Shown here: piece by piece, positions 32,468 through 39,052 of the stretch
Layout: the number at the start of each line of letters is the position of its first letter
How positions within the stretch are numbered: position 1 is the first letter of the stretch
Assembly (NCBI GenBank): GCA_949282555.1
Contig: CASDPK010000020.1
Span: 1-39,052, forward strand
Source of the DNA: an uncultured Lentisphaeraceae bacterium
Lineage (GTDB): Bacteria; Verrucomicrobiota; Kiritimatiellia; RFP12; DVOR01
DNA length: 39,052 nt
Direction of reading: 5' to 3'
Made by a program: the position numbers and the translations under genes
Notes under the pieces: model-generated
Databases searched by the model: none
Seen by the model: the letters and a program-made list of their open reading frames with translations, nothing else
What the model was told of the DNA's origin: nothing

Positions 32468-32971
32468 TCATAGACCGTTTAGGGGTGGTGAGAGTAGCGC
32501 ACGACAGGCAACTTCCACTCGGGAAGCCTCAGAGGAAGGGACGGAAAAAAGAAACATCCGTACCACTCCCCGAAGGATGAAGGTCACATTGCCATCGCGT
32601 TGCATGCGTTTCTGCAACTCATGAATCTCTCCGGCTCGCCACGAGAAGCTCAAAGGGGAAAGTCCCCCAATAAAAAAGCGGCGATCGGTAATGATCACAC
32701 GCCCTCGCCGACTCAGACATCGAAAGCTCCACCCAGGAAGCCACGCAAAAAGAGCAAGCAACACACAGCAACCAGCCGGAACCCACCAAAGGCGCATGGG
32801 GATTGGCTCCGTCACCCATGCGTACAAACATTGAATCGCCATCACGGCCGGAATAAGGAGCCACAGCCGATAGAGGCCCCACATCCACGGCGGAGGGGCC
32901 AATGGCCCCATCCACCGAATCTGTTCTCCGGGTTCAAGGCATGCTTCAAGCGTCGTTTTGTCCAAAGCCAT
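32468..32971 (-). CDS. Two-helix membrane protein with PH-like domain
   Basis: From ATG 32971 the product is 167 residues. Residues 1-25 contain LEPGEQIRWMGP, a beginning seen in bacterial PH-domain membrane proteins. Two hydrophobic helices follow (LYRLWLLIPAVMAIQCLYAW and VPAGCCVLLALFAWLPGWSF), and then RRGRVIITDRRFFIGG, the strand pair typical of these PH-like folds, and a short remainder. I do not know its role. It starts about 20 bases after the ettA stop and is the last gene of the metallophosphoesterase-ettA run. Open frame upstream of the ATG overlaps ettA and is not used. Confidence 0.75.
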   Translation of the reverse strand: MALDKTTLEACLEPGEQIRWMGPLAPPPWMWGLYRLWLLIPAVMAIQCLYAWVTEPIPMRLWWVPAGCCVLLALFAWLPGWSFRCLSRRGRVIITDRRFFIGGLSPLSFSWRAGEIHELQKRMQRDGNVTFILRGVVRMFLFSVPSSEASRVEVACRALLSPPLNGL

Positions 32972-32990
32972 GTCGCGATTCCGCGAAGGA

Positions 32991-34646
32991 TCAATGATGC
33001 ACTGGGCGGAACTTGATTCGCGTGGGACGATCCGCATCATCACCCAGTTCTTTGCGGCGCATTTCGTGGTAATCGGAATACGATCCCTCAAACCAGCGAA
33101 CCTTGGAATCCCCCTCAAACGCCAAAATATGCGTGGCAATGCGATCGAGGAACCAGCGGTCGTGGCTGACCACCACGGCACAGCCGCCGAAATCCTGAAT
33201 GCCCTCTTCCAACGAGCGAAGCGTGGCAACGTCAAGATCGTTGGTGGGTTCGTCAAGAAGGAGAAGATTGCCGCCGGAACGAAGAAGTTTGGCCAAATGG
33301 ACACGGTTGCGCTCACCGCCGGAAAGGACGCCAACCTTCTTTTGCTGATCCGTTCCCCGGAGGTTGAAGCGTGAGCAATACGCGCGGCCATTCATCATGC
33401 CTTTGCCCGCAAGGTTCACATAGTCGCCGCCACCGGTGATTTCCTCGTAGACGGTGTGGTTGGGGTCGAGCGCCTCGCGAGACTGATCCACATAACTGAG
33501 CACCACCGTCTCACCAATGCGCAGTTCGCCAGACGTGGGCTTCAATTGGCCCGTGATCAGCCGGAAAAGTGTGGTTTTGCCCGCGCCATTGGCGCCGATG
33601 ACGCCCACGATTCCACCGCGGGGGAGGTCAAAGTTGACGTTCTCAAAGAGCACCTTGTCGCCAAAGGCCATGGTCAAATCCTTCGCCTGCACCACGAGGT
33701 TGCCCAGGCGAGGCCCCGGCGGAATCTGAATCTTCAGCTCTTCCTCACGGGTATCGACCTGCTGGGCGATGAGCTGCTCGTAGCGGGCAAGGCGGGCCTT
33801 ACCCTTGGCGCGGCGCCCGGAAGGATTCGTGTGGATCCACTCCAATTCCTGCTGGATCATCCGCTTGCGGCTTTCCGCCTGTTTGGCCTGAGCCGCCATC
33901 ATTGCCTGCTTCTGCTCCAGCCACTGCTCATAGTTGCCCTTGTAAGGATAGGTGTGGCCGGCATCCATCTCGAGGATCCACTCGGTCACATTGTTGAGGA
34001 AGTAGCGATCGTGGGTGACCACGATGAGGGTTCCCTTAAAACGCTTGAGAAACACCTCAATCCACCCCACGGAATCGGCATCAAGGTGGTTGGTCGGCTC
34101 GTCCAGCAGGAGCACATCGGGATTGGAAATCAACAGGCGGCACATGGCCACGCGCCGCTTTTCGCCACCGGAGAGCACCCCCGCTTTGACCTCCGGATCG
34201 GGGCACCGAAGCGCCTCCATCGCCAATTCCACCTGATGCTCCAAGTTCCAAAGATCGTTGGCGTCGATGATCTCTTGAAGGCGTGCCATCTCTTCTTCGG
34301 CCCCCGGCTCATCCAGTCGGCAACACAGATCCTCATAACGGTCGAGCATGGCCTTGGCTTCGGCCACCCCCTCCATCACGCACTCCTGCACGGTCTTCTC
34401 CGGATCAAGCTCCGGCTCCTGGGGAAGATAACCCACTTTGGTGTTCTTCGCGACCTGACACGTGCCCATGTAGTCCTTGTCAAGGCCTGCCAAAATGCGC
34501 AACAGAGACGACTTTCCCGCGCCATTCGCACCAATGACGCCGATATGTGCCCCGTGGAAGAACGCCAAGTTCACATCATCCAAGATCACCTTCTTCTCGT
34601 GATGCTTCGTGACGTTCTGCAAATTGAAGACATATTCTCCGGCCAT
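32991..34646 (-). CDS. ettA: Energy-dependent translational throttle EttA (ABC-F ATPase)
   Basis: EttA binds the ribosomal E site and gates the first step of elongation according to ATP/ADP. The product is 551 residues with two ABC domains: Walker A GANGAGKSS near 40, signature LSGGEKRRV, and Walker B LLLDEPTNHLD; then GANGAGKTT, LSGGERNRV, LLLDEPTNDLD. Between them is the arm-and-linker region with QQELEWIHTNPSGRRAKGKARLARYEQL, the P-site interaction motif in EttA style. Length and linker fit EttA rather than Uup or antibiotic-resistance ABC-F. AAAGGAG precedes ATG 34646. The metallophosphoesterase stop is 15 bases upstream, so they form one transcript. Confidence 0.93.
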   Translation of the reverse strand: MAGEYVFNLQNVTKHHEKKVILDDVNLAFFHGAHIGVIGANGAGKSSLLRILAGLDKDYMGTCQVAKNTKVGYLPQEPELDPEKTVQECVMEGVAEAKAMLDRYEDLCCRLDEPGAEEEMARLQEIIDANDLWNLEHQVELAMEALRCPDPEVKAGVLSGGEKRRVAMCRLLISNPDVLLLDEPTNHLDADSVGWIEVFLKRFKGTLIVVTHDRYFLNNVTEWILEMDAGHTYPYKGNYEQWLEQKQAMMAAQAKQAESRKRMIQQELEWIHTNPSGRRAKGKARLARYEQLIAQQVDTREEELKIQIPPGPRLGNLVVQAKDLTMAFGDKVLFENVNFDLPRGGIVGVIGANGAGKTTLFRLITGQLKPTSGELRIGETVVLSYVDQSREALDPNHTVYEEITGGGDYVNLAGKGMMNGRAYCSRFNLRGTDQQKKVGVLSGGERNRVHLAKLLRSGGNLLLLDEPTNDLDVATLRSLEEGIQDFGGCAVVVSHDRWFLDRIATHILAFEGDSKVRWFEGSYSDYHEMRRKELGDDADRPTRIKFRPVHH

Positions 34647-34661
34647 GGTGCTCCTTTCAGG

Positions 34662-35360
34662 TTAAGCATCGAATACAACAAAATCGTGATAAAGAAATGT
34701 GATGTCGGCGAGCGTGAGATCCACATGGAAGTGCCCGGCATACCAACGCCCATAGTCCAAGCGACGCCGAAGACGTTCCAACCACTCCTCGGTGGAAAGA
34801 TCCGGCTCGCCGGAGGCAACGCCCACCGGAGGATGTTTTTCCCTCGGTATCCGGCTGAACGGACACGTGTGGGAGAAGACGGCGTCCACCTGCCACCCCG
34901 CACGCTCCAGCGCAGCTTCCGTCCGAGACTTAATGGCCTCCGAAGGCTGTTCGTCCTCAAACCACGCCCAATGGCGCAACAAGCGATAGTACTTATCCAC
35001 CGAGTAAGCGCCGCCCGCCACCAACACGCGCTGAGAACCAAGGGTGTAAAGGGCGCCGTCTACAGGGAAAAGCTGATTGGGATAACGCGCGTCCACATAA
35101 ACCTGCCCGTCAAACCGCTCAGACAAGGCATAGCCCGGGAGTGTCTCCGGACGGGCTTCATGGTTGCCATGGATGCAGAAGAATGTGATGGGCAACTGGG
35201 CAAGATGCTGCTTCAACGCCGTGGCGCGGGCATCCTGATAGTAATTGATGCCGGCATCCCCGAGGATGACCAACACGTCCGAAGGCTCCGTCTGCCACAT
35301 ACGGCAAAACGCGTCCACCTCGGAAAAATCACCATGCTTGTCCCCGGTGACCCAAATCAT
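34662..35360 (-). CDS. Calcineurin-like metallophosphoesterase
   Basis: The product is 232 residues. The metal-binding motifs are in the usual order: GDKHG near residues 6-10 (GD-x-HG), ILGDAG near 32-37, GNHE near 65-68, FSHTCPF near 160 and GHFHVD near 214. It should be a cytoplasmic Mn/Fe phosphoesterase; nucleotide, phosphoprotein or RNA substrates are all possible. Between it and gyrA is a hairpin, so it may have its own promoter or be read through. It precedes ettA by 15 bases. Confidence 0.85.
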   Translation of the reverse strand: MIWVTGDKHGDFSEVDAFCRMWQTEPSDVLVILGDAGINYYQDARATALKQHLAQLPITFFCIHGNHEARPETLPGYALSERFDGQVYVDARYPNQLFPVDGALYTLGSQRVLVAGGAYSVDKYYRLLRHWAWFEDEQPSEAIKSRTEAALERAGWQVDAVFSHTCPFSRIPREKHPPVGVASGEPDLSTEEWLERLRRRLDYGRWYAGHFHVDLTLADITFLYHDFVVFDA

Positions 35361-35380
35361 ACGTCTCGTGCATTCTCAAA

Positions 35381-35410
35381 GGCATTCCGGGGCCACAGTC
35401 CCGGAATGCC
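35381..35410 (-). terminator. gyrA hairpin terminator
   Basis: GGCATTCCGGG (35381-35391) pairs with CCCGGAATGCC (35400-35410), an 11-base stem with an eight-base loop. On the minus strand it is followed only by TTTGAG, so termination may be incomplete and allow read-through into the metallophosphoesterase gene. Confidence 0.7.
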
Positions 35411-35430
35411 ACGCGCCTTCCGTGTAAGCC

Positions 35431-37989
<2,559 letters not shown>

Positions 37990-38020
37990 GTCCTGGAAAA
38001 TCCTTTCAGTCAGTCTTTTG

Positions 38021-38029
38021 ATTATACCA
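38021..38029 (-). promoter_or_regulatory. Extended -10 box of gyrA
   Basis: The minus strand reads TGGTATAAT (TATAAT at 38021-38026), a perfect extended -10. No -35 is visible at the normal distance. The leader would be about 25 bases. Confidence 0.65.
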
Positions 38030-38075
38030 TAATCTCAGAAACCCCACCCAACACCTCACCTCGCCCCACGCCCTC

Positions 38076-38153
38076 CACCCTTCAGTGTCCAGTAAATGAC
38101 GAACACCTTCCCACCCCTCTCACCCCTTCGGTGTCTTTTCTATTTGACGAATA
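38076..38153. repeat. Imperfect direct repeat upstream of gyrA
   Basis: CACCCTTCAGTGTC..TGACGAACA (38076-38105) recurs as CACCCCTTCGGTGTC..TGACGAATA (38121-38153). The end-to-end spacing is about 46 bases. It lies in the gyrA-rpsU gap and could hold binding sites for a regulator of gyrA or of the short transcript proposed below. Confidence 0.45.
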
Positions 38154-38280
38154 GCGATTCGGCCATATGATGCAAACACATCGCGCATGGACTTTGTTCC
38201 CGCACACTTACCCTCCTAGCCTTGCCACCCAGACCACACCTGCCAAACAAACAGACCCCACCCTAAGGTGAGGTCTGCCT
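38144..38280 (+). ncRNA. Possible small RNA between gyrA and rpsU
   Basis: TTGACG (38144-38149) and TATGAT (38166-38171) are 16 bases apart on the plus strand with no gene downstream. A transcript from about 38178 would run about 100 bases to the hairpin at 38252-38277. It has no convincing ORF and contains CCCTCC, which could pair with ribosome sites. The hairpin lacks a T-run in this direction, so this is speculative. Confidence 0.3.
38252..38277 (-). terminator. rpsU terminator
   Basis: CAGACC-C-CACC and GGTG-A-GGTCTG pair around CTAA with one mismatch. On the minus strand it is followed by TTTGTTTG. It lies about 22 bases after the rpsU stop. Confidence 0.8.
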
Positions 38281-38298
38281 AGTCAACAAGCGAAAAGC

Positions 38299-38496
38299 TT
38301 AGAACTGAGCCATCGCGGTTCGGGACTTCGCGCGGATGCGAGCACGCGCGGATTTGCGACGAGCCTTTTCGCAAGGCTTCTCGTAGTAACGGGTATTGCG
38401 AAGCTGCTTGAGCAGACCCTCCTTGTCAAGGATCTTTTTCAGGCGCTTGAGACCGCGCTCCACGGATTCGCCCTTTTTCAGACGGACCTGGATCAT
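38299..38496 (-). CDS. rpsU: Small ribosomal subunit protein bS21
   Basis: bS21 is a 65-residue basic protein of the small subunit near the anti-Shine-Dalgarno end of 16S rRNA. The sequence is typical: MIQVRLKKGESVERGLKRLKKILDKEG, then YYEKPCEKARRKSARAR. An unusually complete ribosome site (AAAGGAGGTGA) precedes ATG 38496. The promoter is near 38607-38635. A leader of about 100 bases contains the inverted repeat TGCAC-CAAA-GTGCA (38571-38584). Confidence 0.96.
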   Translation of the reverse strand: MIQVRLKKGESVERGLKRLKKILDKEGLLKQLRNTRYYEKPCEKARRKSARARIRAKSRTAMAQF

Positions 38497-38606
38497 TCTT
38501 TGCTCACCTCCTTTCGATAAGGCATGAAGCGACCACCTGACGTGTCATCGCTCTCTGTAGACAGCATTCATGCACCAAAGTGCACAATACGTCAAAAGAT
38601 TTCGTT

Positions 38607-38635
38607 ATGATACCACATCTCGAGCAAAACGTAAA
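38607..38635 (-). promoter_or_regulatory. rpsU promoter
   Basis: On the minus strand TTTACG (38630-38635) and TATCAT (38607-38612) are 17 bases apart, with TGTGG directly before the -10. This is the only TGTGGTA box here with a fair -35. Confidence 0.7.
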
Positions 38636-38686
38636 CACACAAAATCCGAAATTTACACAGCAAGTTGCACAATAGAGTGTAACTCG

Positions 38687-38902
38687 TTATAAATCTTGAA
38701 CCGTAGTATTAATCACAAAAAGGATCAAAAGGGTTATGAGCAATGCCAATATAAAAATCATCCTACGCTTCCACCACTCTGGACATACAAAAAGGCCAAC
38801 AATTCCTTCTATACATGAAAGGATACCGAGAACAAACATAAAAAAAGTACAAATGCGCCCATACTTAGCCCCAATTGTGTGCTTTACCGTAAACTCCAGC
38901 AT
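38687..38902 (-). CDS. Possible small two-helix membrane protein
   Basis: From ATG 38902 the frame is 71 residues with two hydrophobic stretches (CTFFMFVLGILSCIEGIVGLFVC and MIFILALLITLLILFVI) and a basic turn EWWKRR between. No ribosome site precedes it. The stretch is much AT-richer than neighbouring genes. TGTTATATT lies four bases before the ATG, which would place the transcript start within the gene, so the start is doubtful. I do not recognise a family. Confidence 0.4.
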   Translation of the reverse strand: MLEFTVKHTIGAKYGRICTFFMFVLGILSCIEGIVGLFVCPEWWKRRMIFILALLITLLILFVINTTVQDL

Positions 38903-38967
38903 AAACAATATAACACATCCGACGTAGATCCTCTGCGTAATCTTGACGATTATCAGGGCAAACGCAT

Positions 38968-39051
38968 CTAATTTTGCTGAAGATTCAAGAGGATTTCGAG
39001 GTAGGCGGGGTCCAAGGCGGCACGCATAATCATGCGGCGAAAACTGTCGGC
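38968..39051 (-). CDS. 3' end of an unidentified gene cut by the window edge
   Basis: Reading the minus strand from the right edge gives 27 codons (ADSFRRMIMRAALDPAYLE.. to ..LQQN) before TAG at 38968-38970. Codon use is high-GC and the ending looks like a protein helix, so it is probably the C-terminus of a real gene. The function cannot be told. Confidence 0.6.
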   Translation of the reverse strand, partial: ADSFRRMIMRAALDPAYLEILLNLQQN

Positions 39052-39052
39052 G

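Noticed and set aside
32972..33391. N-terminal extension of the PH-like membrane protein
   Set aside because: It overlaps ettA in another frame and its sequence is not protein-like; ATG 32971 fits the domain start.
38736..38927. A 63-codon plus-strand frame near the right edge
   Set aside because: It overlaps the more protein-like two-helix frame on the minus strand and lacks a ribosome site; neither is certain.

Overview
The window is about 39 kb of bacterial chromosome with high GC in its coding regions. It is gene-dense and organised in short operons on both strands. No rRNA, tRNA, CRISPR array, insertion sequence, phage gene or replication origin was recognised. The gene mix fits a Gram-negative, amino-sugar-using bacterium, possibly of the Verrucomicrobiota/Kiritimatiellota/Lentisphaerota group. 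It includes an ECF sigma factor with a receptor Ser/Thr kinase, TolQ/TolR, lipoproteins, a CAAX-protease-like protein of the kind linked to exosortases, and sialic acid and N-acetylhexosamine catabolism. The taxonomic suggestion is an inference from gene content, not a phylogenetic result.

Layout. 0.1-3.2 kb: an orphan membrane protein, then on the minus strand a transmembrane Ser/Thr kinase with a duplicated extracytoplasmic domain, overlapping an ECF sigma factor. 3.3-6.5 kb: two paralogous N-acetylhexosamine 1-kinases and nagB. 6.7-12.6 kb (plus strand): pheS without pheT, a nitroreductase, mutY, a short sugar-phosphate transferase, a lipoprotein with two aspartic-protease motifs, a CPBP/CAAX-like protease and murG. 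12.7-19.3 kb (minus strand): argS-tolQ-tolR-ftsK-rodZ-like, an envelope and division operon. 19.5-20.6 kb: two orphan genes in AT-richer DNA. 20.9-28.0 kb: aspS, an SGNH lipoprotein, a RidA-fold/chorismatase-like gene coupled to a beta-propeller dihaem cytochrome, and recA. 28.3-30.9 kb: nanA, an N-acylglucosamine 2-epimerase and a GtrA-like membrane protein. 31.1-32.1 kb: a class A beta-lactamase whose C-terminus is frameshifted. 32.5-38.5 kb (minus strand): gyrA, a metallophosphoesterase, ettA, a PH-like membrane protein, and rpsU. The right edge holds a small membrane ORF and the 3' end of another gene.

How the genes fit together. NanA splits sialic acid to N-acetylmannosamine, the 2-epimerase makes GlcNAc, and the NahK-type kinases phosphorylate N-acetylhexosamines at C1. 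NagB feeds glucosamine-6-phosphate into glycolysis. This suggests foraging on host or mucin-type glycans, although the linking steps (NagA and a GlcNAc-phosphate mutase or uridylyl transfer) are not in the window. Several housekeeping genes (recA, argS, rpsU, gyrA, pheS, aspS) share an extended -10 promoter element of the form TGnTAnnnT, often within TGTGGTA, and the -35 is usually weak.

The observations I would look at first are the duplicated sensor domain of the kinase, the beta-lactamase frameshift, the RidA-like/dihaem cytochrome pair, the CAAX-protease/aspartic-protease/sugar-transferase cluster, and a possible small RNA between gyrA and rpsU.
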